Assembly: GCF_001434295.1 (NCBI RefSeq)
Contig: NZ_AZFA01000004.1
Location: 62,001 to 126,000 of the forward strand
Reading direction: 5' to 3'
Length of the DNA: 64,000 nucleotides
From: Companilactobacillus versmoldensis DSM 14857 = KCTC 3814
GTDB taxonomy: Bacteria; Bacillota; Bacilli; Lactobacillales; Lactobacillaceae
Part shown: piece after piece, positions 39,290 to 49,420 of the stretch
Layout of the letters: each line of letters begins with the position of its first letter
Position numbering within the stretch: the first letter of the stretch is position 1
Position numbers and translations under genes: made by a program
The notes under the pieces: generated by a model
Database searches by the model: none
What the model was told of the DNA's origin: nothing
The model's input: only the letters and a program-made list of their open reading frames with translations

Positions 39290-40087
39290 CTAATTCAAGT
39301 GTTTTAAAAAATAACTAGCGGCAAAAAGGTCTGCACATCCGCCGGGCGATATATTATTTTGTTGAGTAAATTCTTCCAGTTGTTTAAATTCTAGATTATA
39401 GAGAACATCTTGCTTTGCAACAACGATATCTGCCGATAAATTTTGAAATTCTTTCAAGACTTTTAAATTACTTCGATAAACGATATTGGTATCATCAACA
39501 TTACTGTATAGGACTAATAAACGACGCATCCAAGTATCAAAATCATCTTGTTCTGGTAAGAAACTGAGTGTCTTAGACACATTTGGGAAACCCAACTGCG
39601 CCTCACCCCTAGCTCCACTCAAGGCATATTTTTGTTTGGTCACCATGCCATGAGTTTTAGACTTCGTCTGTGGTACAAATTTGTCGGGCATCCGTGAAAG
39701 ACTTTTAACATCCGAAAATATTTTCTCTAAGTCATTAGTTTGTTGGCTACTGATGACACTGATCAATAGTCCTAAACTCCAAATAGCACCCTTATGAGTA
39801 TTAATACCACCGGTGGCTTCAAACATGCTTTTTTCAGACAATCTACCGATTCGTCCAATCTCTTCACGCAATCTCAGATCAAGTGGATGTTGATAGGCAA
39901 TTTCAGCCATTTGCTGAAATCCGGCTAATAAGTTATCCGCAGATTTATAAAACAAATCAATATCCATATCCTTGTGTGAGCCATTTGAATAAGCATCGAC
40001 CAAGCCAGGTTTGGGTGAAAAGGAAACTTCCCATTTCAACGCTCCCACAACTTTTTGCGCTAATTGTAAAGATCTAAGCTCAAGCAT
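39290..40087 (-). CDS. mdcB: Triphosphoribosyl-dephospho-CoA synthase
   Basis: 265 residues. CitG/MdcB family, makes the prosthetic group precursor from ATP and dephospho-CoA. The conserved KPGLVDAYSNGSHKDM stretch and GGINTHKGAIWSLG are diagnostic. Starts 3 bases after mdcA and ends 14 before mdcC. Whether it is MdcB rather than CitG is decided by operon context; no citrate lyase genes lie nearby. Confidence 0.93.
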   Translation of the reverse strand: MLELRSLQLAQKVVGALKWEVSFSPKPGLVDAYSNGSHKDMDIDLFYKSADNLLAGFQQMAEIAYQHPLDLRLREEIGRIGRLSEKSMFEATGGINTHKGAIWSLGLLISVISSQQTNDLEKIFSDVKSLSRMPDKFVPQTKSKTHGMVTKQKYALSGARGEAQLGFPNVSKTLSFLPEQDDFDTWMRRLLVLYSNVDDTNIVYRSNLKVLKEFQNLSADIVVAKQDVLYNLEFKQLEEFTQQNNISPGGCADLFAASYFLKHLN

Positions 40088-40090
40088 GTA

Positions 40091-41731
40091 TTATGACCAG
40101 CTTCTGAATTTTGCAGGTGGATTATATAGTCCATCAGACCACTTAACTAAATCATCCATGTTTTGAGCTGCAAGCAATGATCTCTTGGCTTCATTACGGT
40201 GAACGCCTAAATCTTCTGGCAAGGCAACGATACCTTTTTGACGTAAATCAGCTAATTGTTTAGGATTACTTCTTAAACCAACTGGTGTGACACCGGCAAT
40301 GGCTTCGATGGCTGCTTTCTTTTCTGCCATACTGTCAGTCTTGTAAAGGTAAGCAATACCTTCTTCGGTGACAATATGAGTTGTGTCTTCGCTATAGATC
40401 ATAATTGGAACATTTGCCATTTTAGCTTCTTTTCTAACTTCTTCAGCATCTAGATGATCAACAAAAACGGGCTTCTTGTTGGAACCGTATGTTTCAACCA
40501 TTTGAACAACTAATTTTTGTCCCTTACCAAGTGGATCATTGTCAGGACGTAAGCTTTGCCATGCTGGTGTTGAGTGACGACGACCATGTGGATTACTACC
40601 CATGTTAGGTGCACCACCAAATCCAGATAGACGACCATTAGTAACAGTCGATGAATTAACAAATTGGTCAATTTGTAATGTCGAACCAACGAACATGTCT
40701 AGAGCATATTGACCAGCAACTTGTCCAAAGGCACGATTAGAACGCATTGTACCGTCTTTACCAACAAAGAAAACATCAGGACTATGTGAAATGTAGTTTT
40801 CCATTCCAACTTCGCCACCGAAACTATGAATAGTTTTGACCCAACCACTTTCAATAGCAGGGATCAATGTAGGTGTTGGATTAACTTCCCAATTAGGCAC
40901 GATTTTACCTTTTAAACCTAATTGATCACCATATGTTGGTAGCAATAATTCAATTGCAGCAGTATTGAAACCAACACCATGGTTGACTGTTTGAACATTA
41001 TGTTTTTCATAAATTCCACGAATGGCCATCATGCCCATCAAAATTTGTAACTCAGTAACGTTTTGAGGATCACGTGTGAATAATGGTTCCAATTGATAAG
41101 GTTGGTCAGCTGGGATAACGATATCGATCCAGTCACCAGGGATATCGACACGAGGAACTTTGTCAACGATCTCGTTAGCTTGGACGATCACGATACCATC
41201 TTTGAAAGCGGCTGCCTCAACGATGGCTGGTGTTTCTTCAGTATTAGCACCAGTATACAAATTACCATCACGATCAACTTTGTCAGCGGCTACCAAAACA
41301 ACATTTGGGATCAAGTCAACGTACAAACGTGCATATAATTCGAGATATGTATGGATATCGCCAACTTGAACTGTTCCATCAGCAATCATTTGTGAAATTC
41401 TAGTACTTTGTGGACCAGCAAATGAGAAGTCCAATTTCTTAGCAATCCCTGTTTCAAAAATATCCAAGTGTTCTGGACGTGACACACTTGACATGATCAT
41501 ATGTAGATCATGAATCTTTTCAGGATCTACTGCTGCTAAACTTTGTGATAAAAAGCTAGCTTGTTTTTGGTTATCTCCTTCTAAGACAACTTTGTCACCT
41601 GATTCGATGACAGTTTCCAATAATTTTTTAGCATCTTCGGTTTTGGCTATTTTACCGTTCAAAAGTGAAGAAATGGCGGACATTTTTTCAGCTTTTCTGT
41701 CACGGTTTTGAGTCCAACTTCTTGTAACCAT
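40091..41731 (-). CDS. mdcA: Malonate decarboxylase alpha subunit (acetyl-S-ACP:malonate ACP transferase)
   Basis: 546 residues. Swaps malonate for acetate on the acyl carrier, forming malonyl-S-ACP and acetate. Coenzyme A-transferase type fold in two halves; conserved stretches include GFGGAPNMGSNPHGRRHSTPAW and EVGMENYISHSPDVF. AGAGGA precedes the ATG; first 16 residues could be dispensable. Largest subunit of the complex. Confidence 0.94.
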   Translation of the reverse strand: MVTRSWTQNRDRKAEKMSAISSLLNGKIAKTEDAKKLLETVIESGDKVVLEGDNQKQASFLSQSLAAVDPEKIHDLHMIMSSVSRPEHLDIFETGIAKKLDFSFAGPQSTRISQMIADGTVQVGDIHTYLELYARLYVDLIPNVVLVAADKVDRDGNLYTGANTEETPAIVEAAAFKDGIVIVQANEIVDKVPRVDIPGDWIDIVIPADQPYQLEPLFTRDPQNVTELQILMGMMAIRGIYEKHNVQTVNHGVGFNTAAIELLLPTYGDQLGLKGKIVPNWEVNPTPTLIPAIESGWVKTIHSFGGEVGMENYISHSPDVFFVGKDGTMRSNRAFGQVAGQYALDMFVGSTLQIDQFVNSSTVTNGRLSGFGGAPNMGSNPHGRRHSTPAWQSLRPDNDPLGKGQKLVVQMVETYGSNKKPVFVDHLDAEEVRKEAKMANVPIMIYSEDTTHIVTEEGIAYLYKTDSMAEKKAAIEAIAGVTPVGLRSNPKQLADLRQKGIVALPEDLGVHRNEAKRSLLAAQNMDDLVKWSDGLYNPPAKFRSWS

Positions 41732-41734
41732 TGA

Positions 41735-42634
41735 TTATCCTCTTTTCCATTTATTCAATAAAAATTCAATATCATCAAGATTCATACTATTCATGGTGAT
41801 GGTTCTAAAATCTGGAAATTTTGCTTTTACTAATTTGGTAAAAGTCGCTCCAGGCATCACTTCGAGCGTGGTATCAACACCCAATTCTTGAGCTACATCG
41901 ATCATCGTGTCCCAATAAACGGGATAAATTAGATTATTGATCATATCGTATTCAATATCTTTGGCCTTATGAGTGGCATGACCATTGAAATTTGCCAAAT
42001 AGGTACATTTAGGATCTTTTAAATCCACTTTAGCCAATCCTTTTTCTAAATCATCAGCGACTGAATGCATCAAAGGTGAATGTGATGGAACTGGCACTTT
42101 CAGTAATAGTGCTTTAGACGCACTCTGCTTCTTAGCTAGTTCCAAGACCTTTTGAATACCGGTGATCGAACCAGAAACTGCCGTTTGCAATTCAGCATTT
42201 TGGTTCGACGTAAAGACGGGCTCAGTTTTTGAGTTGACTTGAGTGACGATAGCTTCAACTTCTTTTCGCGTTAAACCAACGATAGCACCCATGCCATAAC
42301 CGCTCGGATATGATTCCTTCATCTTCGTCGATCGAAGATAAACAATTTTTATAGCATCATCTTCACTGATTACATCAGCGGTGACTGCTGCTGCAAAAAT
42401 TCCCAGTGAATGACCGGCAACTGCATCCGGTTTTTGACCGATTTGTTGCAGTTGACGAATATTAAATAATTGCAAAAGTAAAATACCTAATTGAATTTGA
42501 ACAGAATCTTGATAGGATTGACTACTATCTGTTAGTTCGATACCAGTCAATTCTTTTACCCTAGTAATCATTTCAGTTGGGACATCTTTCAACATCCCAC
42601 GTTTCTGGCCACCTTGGCCCGGAAATATCCACAA
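41735..42634 (-). CDS. mdcH: Malonyl-CoA:ACP transacylase of malonate decarboxylase
   Basis: 299 residues. FabD-like acyltransferase: FPGQGGQ at the N-terminus, nucleophile in AGHSLGIFAA, catalytic His in the VPSHSPLM stretch. Charges the MdcC carrier with malonyl from malonyl-CoA to start the cycle. TTG start; a stop codon lies in frame close upstream so no longer start is possible; AGAGG is 11 bases away. First gene of the operon, divergent from the LysR regulator. In Klebsiella mdcH is last; here it leads. Confidence 0.92.
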   Translation of the reverse strand: MWIFPGQGGQKRGMLKDVPTEMITRVKELTGIELTDSSQSYQDSVQIQLGILLLQLFNIRQLQQIGQKPDAVAGHSLGIFAAAVTADVISEDDAIKIVYLRSTKMKESYPSGYGMGAIVGLTRKEVEAIVTQVNSKTEPVFTSNQNAELQTAVSGSITGIQKVLELAKKQSASKALLLKVPVPSHSPLMHSVADDLEKGLAKVDLKDPKCTYLANFNGHATHKAKDIEYDMINNLIYPVYWDTMIDVAQELGVDTTLEVMPGATFTKLVKAKFPDFRTITMNSMNLDDIEFLLNKWKRG

Positions 42635-42738
42635 ATTTTTTATAACCTCTCACCTCCATAAATCCTTCATAATTGATCTCACGAAAATAGTATAAAGGCA
42701 CTTACATAACATGTATAATATAAAAAAAGCAAGATACT

Positions 42739-42752
42739 TAACCATTTGGTTA
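42739..42752. promoter_or_regulatory. Palindrome in the mdcH/mdcR gap
   Basis: TAACCA-TT-TGGTTA, a perfect 14-base dyad, 17 bases before the regulator start. LysR operators have a T-N11-A dyad, and this site fits that size. Probably the regulator's own site, by position only. Confidence 0.5.
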
Positions 42753-42769
42753 TACTTGGAGATGAAGAA

Positions 42770-43645
42770 ATGAATTTGAATCAATTGAAATACTTTGTTG
42801 TCGTGGCTAACCAAGAAAGTATTACTAAAGCTGCTTCGATCTTGTATGTTTCTCAACCGGCTGTCAGTAAAACTATCAAGCAATTAGAAGCGGAATTAGA
42901 AACAAAACTCTTCGACCGTACTGGTCGGACGTTGAAATTGAATCGAGCTGGTAAACTTTTTTACAGTTATGTCAATGACAGTCTAGAGGAACTTAACCGA
43001 GGTGTCTCAGCTGTTAAAGGTGGCTTGGACCAAACTCAATATCCAATTTCACTATTGATGGAAGTGGCTTCGCCATTCATTCCGAGTATCGTCACTAATA
43101 TTAAAGAAAAAGTCCCGAACGTTCGGTTGAATATTGCTCAACATAACGTCCGGGAAGCTGACTATAAACAATTTGATTTCATAATTACTAGTTCATGACT
43201 CAAAGGGATGACTAATGTACCCGTTTTAAAAGAGGAGATTTTCGTTGGCTGGGATTTGGCATATGGCTACAGTCAAAGTTTCGTTAAACCAGAGGACTTG
43301 GTTTCTGAAAAAATGATTGGTTTATCTCCGGATAATCCATTACGAGAAACGATCGATAAGTACTTTTTAAAACGCGATATCACTTTGAATTACAAATACG
43401 AAGCCGATGATCCAGCTACCGTCAGAGGAATCATTGAATCAGGAGTTGGTATGAGTTTCATCCCTTCAGTCACTTGGCAAACAATCAGTTCAAACGTTCA
43501 ATTAGCACGTTTGACTCCCGAGCCCTTGCAGCGAACGATTTATTTGAGCTCACCTCATAAAAATCTCACTAATATTGAACGAGAGATCAGTAACGAATTG
43601 ATTTTGATTTTTTTAAAGTTTCAAAGATCTGAACTTAAAATTTAG
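42770..43645 (+). pseudogene. mdcR: LysR-family regulator of the mdc operon, interrupted by TGA
   Basis: One frame from the ATG at 42770 (SD GGAG 7 bases before) to 43645, about 291 codons, with an in-frame TGA at 43196-43198. The first 142 residues hold the winged helix-turn-helix (MNLNQLKYFVVVANQES, then AVSKTIKQLE) and the first part of the sensor domain; after the stop the frame continues LKGMTNVPVLKEEIFVGW through the rest of the sensor domain. Next ATG (43208) has no ribosome site. Divergent from mdcH, so by position it is the malonate regulator; no other candidate adjoins. Readthrough or sequencing error are not excluded. Confidence 0.85.
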
Positions 43646-43728
43646 TTGCATTTTTAATTCCATGAGGATATATTAATCAGTATTATTTCCTTTGTTGATC
43701 TCACAATCATTCAGAGGGAGATTGTTAT

Positions 43729-44859
43729 ATGAACGTCAAAAAAGTTCTGACTAAGGCCGACGTCGGCGACTACATGAAAGTTTTTGCTTGTACTGCAGTT
43801 ATGATGCAGACCGTCCTTAGCTTGGTCCTGACAACCAATCCTAGTATTGGTTCACAATCATTTATCGGGATTATTTATAATTTAGTAAAATTCACTGCAC
43901 CAGCCTTTATATTTGGTATTTTATACACTACTACACGTAATACTAATCAGAATTCTTGGAAGAATTATCCTGGTTATATGAGAAAACAATGGTCTGCTCT
44001 ATTTGTTCCAACTATTTGGTGGACTTTGGCATATCTGTTGATTTTCCCCAACGTTCAACAAGTTGATCAATACAATAGTATTGGCAGCTTCTTGTGGCAT
44101 TTCATCAACGGTAATGCCGCACCACATTTGTGGTATAACACGATGATGTTGCAATTTATTATTTTGATGCCCTTCTTTTGGCTTTTAGCTCACTGGGTAA
44201 AAAACAATACTAAACGTGGTCTAGTTGCTTTGGTCCTTACAGTGGTCGTCTTCTTTGCATGGATCTACTTTTATGATGCTGAAGTCTTCCAAGGGCCTCA
44301 AGCACAAAATTGGTATCTATTGGATCGAATTTTTATCAGCTTCATCATTTACAGTATCTTCGGAGTATTAGCATGGATGTTCCGTGATAAATTTGAAGCT
44401 TTTATCAAAAAATCTTTCCCAATTTTAGTGATTTTATTCATTGCAGTATTTTACTGGACCAACCGTGAGCTCTTCGCCTTCGGTTACCCAGTCAATCTTG
44501 CCAACGCGCCTTATTACAAGCCTTCAATGAGGCTGTATGCTTTGCTAGTGATTGGATTAGTGGCTGTCTTAGCAATCCACCACATCAATAAAAATTCTAA
44601 AGCTCTACCAATCTTCCACTTCTTAGCAACCTATGCTTACCGAGCATATCTTTCGAACGTTTTCTGGTTACAAATCATCTGGCGCTTGGGTGGGAAAAAT
44701 TTAGCAGGAATAAATCCTATCGTAGCAATCGTTGTTTGTTATCTAGTAACCTGGATGCTGTCATTTGCATCCGCCTATACATTCCATATTATCTGGGCCA
44801 AAATCAAATCGGTTTTTACTAAACCGGAAAATGTTGCTTTAGAGGCTGATAATCAATAA
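43729..44859 (+). CDS. Acyltransferase-3 family membrane protein
   Basis: 376 residues with about 10 hydrophobic segments and the family arrangement starting VGDYMKVFACTAVMMQT. Such proteins move acetyl or other acyl groups onto cell-envelope polysaccharides or lipids. The usual catalytic His near the start is not obvious, so identity rests on overall pattern. GAGGGAG precedes the ATG. Not coupled to the mdc genes (opposite side of the regulator). Confidence 0.8.
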   Translation: MNVKKVLTKADVGDYMKVFACTAVMMQTVLSLVLTTNPSIGSQSFIGIIYNLVKFTAPAFIFGILYTTTRNTNQNSWKNYPGYMRKQWSALFVPTIWWTLAYLLIFPNVQQVDQYNSIGSFLWHFINGNAAPHLWYNTMMLQFIILMPFFWLLAHWVKNNTKRGLVALVLTVVVFFAWIYFYDAEVFQGPQAQNWYLLDRIFISFIIYSIFGVLAWMFRDKFEAFIKKSFPILVILFIAVFYWTNRELFAFGYPVNLANAPYYKPSMRLYALLVIGLVAVLAIHHINKNSKALPIFHFLATYAYRAYLSNVFWLQIIWRLGGKNLAGINPIVAIVVCYLVTWMLSFASAYTFHIIWAKIKSVFTKPENVALEADNQ

Positions 44860-44868
44860 TTATTAATA

Positions 44869-44902
44869 AATAAATGCAGAAAATTTGCATTTATTTTTTT
44901 TG
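44869..44902 (+). terminator. Terminator after the acyltransferase
   Basis: AATAAATGCA and its complement around seven bases, followed by a T-run. Ten bases after the stop. Confidence 0.85.
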
Positions 44903-44908
44903 TGTCAA

Positions 44909-44937
44909 TTGACCTAAAAATTGAATTCGGCTATCCT
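44909..44937 (+). promoter_or_regulatory. Promoter of the MFS gene at 44958
   Basis: TTGACC (44909-44914), 17-base spacer, TATCCT (44932-44937); 20 bases before the ATG. Confidence 0.6.
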
Positions 44938-44957
44938 AAAATATGAAAGGGGTTATT

Positions 44958-46358
44958 ATGGAAAATAATCAAATAGAAAATTCAGTAAGTAGAAAATTCT
45001 TCGTCAGCACCTTACTAGCTGGAACCTTTACAATGTCGATCAGTCAATCGTCACTGTCCACAGCTTATCCAACGTTGATGAAGTTTTTTGGGGTAACTGC
45101 ACCAACGATTCAGTGGTTAACGACCGGATTCATGTTGATCATGTGTATTATGATGCCGATCAGTCCTTGGCTACTCAGTAACATGTCCTTTAAGAATCTA
45201 TTCTTAAGTGTTGTTGGTATCTTTGGCATTGGTACATTAGTTATTATTTTGGCACCAAACTTTCCATTAGCGATGTTAGGGAGAGCATTAGAGGCTGTGG
45301 GCGTTGGGATACTGTTCCCATCGTTTCAGTCAGTTTTACTAGAAATAACTCCGGAAAATAATCGTGGGACCACGATGGGCTTTGCTGGACTGGTTATGGG
45401 ATCAGCTCTGGCCAGTGGACCAATCATTTCTGGTATCGTCTTAAATTGGTTAGATTGGCAAGGACTATTTGTCATCTTCCTAATTATCATGATCGTTATT
45501 TTCATCTTGGGACTATTCTTTATCAAAGATGTTATGCCGCGTAAAAAAGTTCGTTTAGACTTTCTTTCAATTATTTATTTAATTGGTATCATCGGACTTT
45601 TGTACGTTGTCAACCAAGCTGGTAGTGCTCATTCACTCAGCACCAATCTTTTGGTCATCTTAGTAATCAGTTTGATTTTAGCGGCTTTATTTATTCATCG
45701 GGAATTAACAACCAAGGAACCATTATTAGATTTGAAGGTCATGAAAAATTTCAACTTTGACCTTGCCGTCCTATTGACTGGTTTCTCATATATTTCTTTA
45801 ATTGTTGTTACCATAATTTATCCACTTTATTATCAAAATATTTTGCATACTTCCGTCTTAGTATCTGGACTAGCTTTAGTTCCACCTGCTATCTTGCTAA
45901 GTATTCTTAATCCTTTGACTGGAAAATTAGCCGATAAAATTGGTTTTAAAACGACCCTATTAGCTGGTATGTCAATGATCGTCGTTGGTTGGTTCTTGTT
46001 ATTCGTCTTAAACTTCAAGATCAGCATCTGGCCAATGATTTTGATTGCCATGTTAATTGAAGGTGGTAATGCTTTCGTTATGATGCCTGCTACAACTTTG
46101 GGGGGCAATTCCTTACCACAGGATTTGATCCCACACGGAACAGCAATCATCACCACTGTCCGTCAATTGTTAGGATCACTTGGTGTCAGTTTAGCAACCT
46201 TGATTTTAGTAACATCAAATCAAAATCACAGCTTACCTGCCAATGGTGGTCTAGCTGGATATCACAGTGTCTTTACTTTCTTCTTCGTCATAGCAATCAT
46301 AGGTTTGATTTTTGCTATCATGGTCAAAGATTATAAAAAGACTAAAAAAACTAATTGA
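44958..46358 (+). CDS. MFS multidrug exporter, DHA2 (EmrB-like)
   Basis: 466 residues with about 14 hydrophobic segments. MSISQSSLSTAYPTLMKFFG and TIQWLTTGFMLIM are the DHA2 signature; GRALEAVGVGILFPSF follows. AAAGGGG precedes the ATG at 44958, so the ATG at 44943 is not used. Related to but distinct from the exporter at 27432. No regulator next to it. Confidence 0.9.
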   Translation: MENNQIENSVSRKFFVSTLLAGTFTMSISQSSLSTAYPTLMKFFGVTAPTIQWLTTGFMLIMCIMMPISPWLLSNMSFKNLFLSVVGIFGIGTLVIILAPNFPLAMLGRALEAVGVGILFPSFQSVLLEITPENNRGTTMGFAGLVMGSALASGPIISGIVLNWLDWQGLFVIFLIIMIVIFILGLFFIKDVMPRKKVRLDFLSIIYLIGIIGLLYVVNQAGSAHSLSTNLLVILVISLILAALFIHRELTTKEPLLDLKVMKNFNFDLAVLLTGFSYISLIVVTIIYPLYYQNILHTSVLVSGLALVPPAILLSILNPLTGKLADKIGFKTTLLAGMSMIVVGWFLLFVLNFKISIWPMILIAMLIEGGNAFVMMPATTLGGNSLPQDLIPHGTAIITTVRQLLGSLGVSLATLILVTSNQNHSLPANGGLAGYHSVFTFFFVIAIIGLIFAIMVKDYKKTKKTN

Positions 46359-46372
46359 TCTGCTTTAAACAC

Positions 46373-46414
46373 AAAAAGAGTCGATATTCAATTTTTGAAT
46401 ATCGACTCTTTTTT
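46373..46414. terminator. Bidirectional terminator
   Basis: AAAAAGAGTCGATATTCAA and its complement with a short loop, T-run on both sides. Between the MFS gene and the convergent whiA; its end touches the whiA stop. Confidence 0.9.
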
Positions 46415-47348
46415 AGACTTTGGCTGCTTCAGCCAATTGATTTAATTTTCTTAAGCGGTGATTGATCCCGGATTTAGAAATAGCACCACTAGGTACCATT
46501 TCGCCTAATTCCTTTAAAGAAACCTCTGGATGTTCTAGTCGCAAAGTAGCAATCTCTTGCAACTTCTGTGGCAATGAATCCAGCCCAACAGTATCACGTA
46601 AATGCTTGATGTTTTCGACTTGACGCTCAGCGGCGGCAACAGTCTTATTGATATTAGCATTCTCACAGTTGACTAATCGGTTAACTGAATTACGCATATC
46701 ACGAACGATCCGGATATCTTCAAATTTCAACATTGAATTAGTTGCACCGATCAATTGCAAGAAATCGGCAATCCGTTCAGCTTCCTTCAAATAAACAATG
46801 TAGCCGTTTCGACGACGTGTCGTCTTAGCATTTAAGCCAAAATGATTCATCATTTCGGCAATATCATTGTTGTGTGTTTCATATAAAGAATAAATTTCCA
46901 AATGGTAGCGTGAAGTTTCGGGATTATTAACACTACCAGTAGCTAGGAAAGCTCCCCGTAGATATGACCGCATCCGTTGATCTTCACCTAAGATATCAGA
47001 TGTTACACCCGTCTTGATTGAAAGACCGCTATCATCTAAGATACCTAAATCTTGTAACACTTTATTCGTGTCACGTTTCAAACGAACCAAATATTGGTTG
47101 TTTTTCTTTAATTTCATTTTCTTACGAACCAAAAGTTCAGATTCCATACCATAATTTTGCTTGATCAATGAGAAAATCCTTCGAGCAATTGCTGGATTCT
47201 CAGTTTGAGCAGTTAAAACGAAATGATGATTCTGTAAACTCAATGAACCATTCATTCGAATTAGAGCAGACAACTCCACACGAGCATGCTCTGGATGAAC
47301 TTCTAAACCAGTGAGTTCCTTTTTAACTTCACTTGCATACGAAGCCAA
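46413..47348 (-). CDS. whiA: WhiA, DNA-binding regulator
   Basis: 311 residues. N-terminal LAGLIDADG-like (homing endonuclease) fold, central [22 protein letters not shown], and C-terminal helix-turn-helix [28 protein letters not shown] start with GAGGTGA before it. Functions in cell division and chromosome biology of Gram-positives. In order rapZ-yvcK-whiA, each overlapping or nearly so. Confidence 0.96.
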   Translation of the reverse strand: MASYASEVKKELTGLEVHPEHARVELSALIRMNGSLSLQNHHFVLTAQTENPAIARRIFSLIKQNYGMESELLVRKKMKLKKNNQYLVRLKRDTNKVLQDLGILDDSGLSIKTGVTSDILGEDQRMRSYLRGAFLATGSVNNPETSRYHLEIYSLYETHNNDIAEMMNHFGLNAKTTRRRNGYIVYLKEAERIADFLQLIGATNSMLKFEDIRIVRDMRNSVNRLVNCENANINKTVAAAERQVENIKHLRDTVGLDSLPQKLQEIATLRLEHPEVSLKELGEMVPSGAISKSGINHRLRKLNQLAEAAKV

Positions 47349-47349
47349 A

Positions 47350-48381
47350 TTATCTCACCTCATTTTTTCTGTTTCCTGATTGAAAGGCTAAATTCAAGAT
47401 CTCTCGGGCAATTTTATCACCATCATGAAAGGCTCCTTTATCGCGTAATTTCAAAAAATCATCTTGTATCACGCGACAGCCCATTTCACGAAGAGTCTTA
47501 AAATCAGGCTCAACTTGATTAATATATTCATCATATTTTTTATGATCCATATAACCATCAGGAACGGGACGAGTGTTAACTAAAACAGTGTCAACAAAGT
47601 TACCACCTAAATGGTCATTTAAAACTTTGACATGGTCAGCATCAGTGAAGTTTTCTGTTTCACCGATCTGAGTCATGATATTGCAGACATAAACCACTTC
47701 TGCAGGCGTTTGCTTCACAGCTTCACCAATCGACTTAATCATCAGGTTAGGCAAAATACTAGTAAATAAACTACCAGGTCCTAAAACTACCACGTCAGCC
47801 TGCATGATCGAGGCTAATACTGGTAATAATGTCTTAGGCTGTTGATCAGGATTATCCGAGTCAGTCACCCAAACTCGTTTAACATGTTTACCTGAATGGG
47901 TGATCTCGTGTTCCCCAGACAAAGTCGATCCATCAGTAAACTCTGCATTTAGTGTCAACTTGGTATTTGAAGCTGGAAAGACATTTCCATCGATGCGCAT
48001 CATTTTAGATAATTCTTGGACGGCATCAAAGATGTTTGGTGACATCTCACTCAACGCTGCAATGATCAAGTTTCCTAAGGCATGGCCTGAGAAGAAATCA
48101 TCATCACTTTTAAAGCGATGTTGAAAGACGTCGAGTTCTTCTTTAGGAAGATCTGACAACGATGCCAAAACATTTCGGATATCCCCTGGTGGCACGACGT
48201 TGATATAATTTCGAATGATTCCTGAAGAACCACCATCATCGGCAACAGTAACAATTGCTGTGATATTGGCATCTTCTTTTCTTAAACTATTTAAAATAAC
48301 TGGTAAACCAGTTCCCCCACCTATAACAACAACTTTTGGACGACGACCCTTAACAACTCGAACTATCCTATTGGCTGCCAT
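47350..48381 (-). CDS. yvcK: YvcK, gluconeogenesis factor / CofD-like
   Basis: 343 residues. UDP-sugar-binding fold; [14 protein letters not shown] is the nucleotide loop, GPGSLFTSI another conserved block. Needed for growth on gluconeogenic carbon and cell shape in Bacillus. The frame opens earlier (48432), but AGAAGG lies before the ATG at 48381. Overlaps rapZ by 14 bases and is 1 base before whiA. Confidence 0.95.
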   Translation of the reverse strand: MAANRIVRVVKGRRPKVVVIGGGTGLPVILNSLRKEDANITAIVTVADDGGSSGIIRNYINVVPPGDIRNVLASLSDLPKEELDVFQHRFKSDDDFFSGHALGNLIIAALSEMSPNIFDAVQELSKMMRIDGNVFPASNTKLTLNAEFTDGSTLSGEHEITHSGKHVKRVWVTDSDNPDQQPKTLLPVLASIMQADVVVLGPGSLFTSILPNLMIKSIGEAVKQTPAEVVYVCNIMTQIGETENFTDADHVKVLNDHLGGNFVDTVLVNTRPVPDGYMDHKKYDEYINQVEPDFKTLREMGCRVIQDDFLKLRDKGAFHDGDKIAREILNLAFQSGNRKNEVR

Positions 48382-49282
48382 GTTTAATAACCTTCTTTTG
48401 AGATTTTTCCATATCACGATGAGTGATATCAACGTAATATTGGTCTTTGAGATCCTTACCTAAACGTTCAGTAATTGCGACTGATCGGTGTTGGCCACCG
48501 GTACATCCAATCGCAATCGTCAAACTGGTTTTACCTTCTTTTTCATATCCCGGTAGGATATATTCTAATAGATCATATAATTTCTTATAAAATGTTTCAG
48601 TTTCTGGACTGTCCATAACGTAGTCATAGACTGGTTTATCCTTACCTGTTTGTGACTTTAATGCATCAACATAATAAGGATTACGTAAGAACCGAACATC
48701 CATCACGACATCGGCATCGATCGGCAGACCATATTTAAAACCAAATGACATCACTTCAACGTGAAAAGTTGGCACTTCAGAACTCTCTTGAAAATTATCG
48801 AAAATCTGCTCACGCAACTGGCGTGGGGATAATTCAGTTGTATCAATAACAACTTGAGCCCGTGATTTCATTTCATCTAATAATTCCCGTTCCTTCCGGA
48901 TACCATCTAGCAAGCGTCCTTCCATTGCTAGGGGATGACTACGACGCGTTTCCTTATAACGGGAAACTAGCTCTTCATCAGAAGCATCAAGGAACATGAT
49001 CTTCATCTCAACCTTTTGGTCTTTTTCTTGTTCATCAACTTGTGCTTCAGCTAGCATTGAAAAAATCTCATCGTAAAATGCTCGCGATCTAATATCGACC
49101 ACTAGAGCCACTTTATTGATTTTTCCTGATTCGTGCACTAATTCCCAAAATTTTGGTAGTAGGTTTGGGGGCATATTATCTATACAAAAATATCCCAAAT
49201 CTTCAAAAGACTGCATTGCGACAGTCTTACCGGCACCACTCATTCCGGTCACGATCACTAAATTAAGTACTTTTTTTGCCAT
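48368..49282 (-). CDS. rapZ: RNase adapter protein RapZ (YvcJ)
   Basis: 304 residues. Walker [11 protein letters not shown] at the N-terminus; C-terminal domain with [18 protein letters not shown], diagnostic. In E. coli it directs GlmZ decay and controls glmS; in Firmicutes it is called YvcJ, a nucleotidase. GAGGTG precedes the ATG. First gene of rapZ-yvcK-whiA. Confidence 0.95.
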   Translation of the reverse strand: MAKKVLNLVIVTGMSGAGKTVAMQSFEDLGYFCIDNMPPNLLPKFWELVHESGKINKVALVVDIRSRAFYDEIFSMLAEAQVDEQEKDQKVEMKIMFLDASDEELVSRYKETRRSHPLAMEGRLLDGIRKERELLDEMKSRAQVVIDTTELSPRQLREQIFDNFQESSEVPTFHVEVMSFGFKYGLPIDADVVMDVRFLRNPYYVDALKSQTGKDKPVYDYVMDSPETETFYKKLYDLLEYILPGYEKEGKTSLTIAIGCTGGQHRSVAITERLGKDLKDQYYVDITHRDMEKSQKKVIKHGSQ

Positions 49283-49420
49283 TCGTGCACCTCACATTCG
49301 AATTTCATCATAACATAACAATCCGGGCGTGTCATTGATAGACATTTAAATGACAAAATAAAAGTAATTTTTTTACGGTTTGCGCTAAAATTAAATTGAT
49401 TTAAAAGGGAGAATAACACT

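Noticed and set aside
43190-43210. TGA in the LysR gene as selenocysteine or programmed recoding
   Set aside because: No stem-loop after the stop and no selenium genes expected in lactobacilli; LysR proteins need no Sec or recoding here. Nonsense mutation is simpler.
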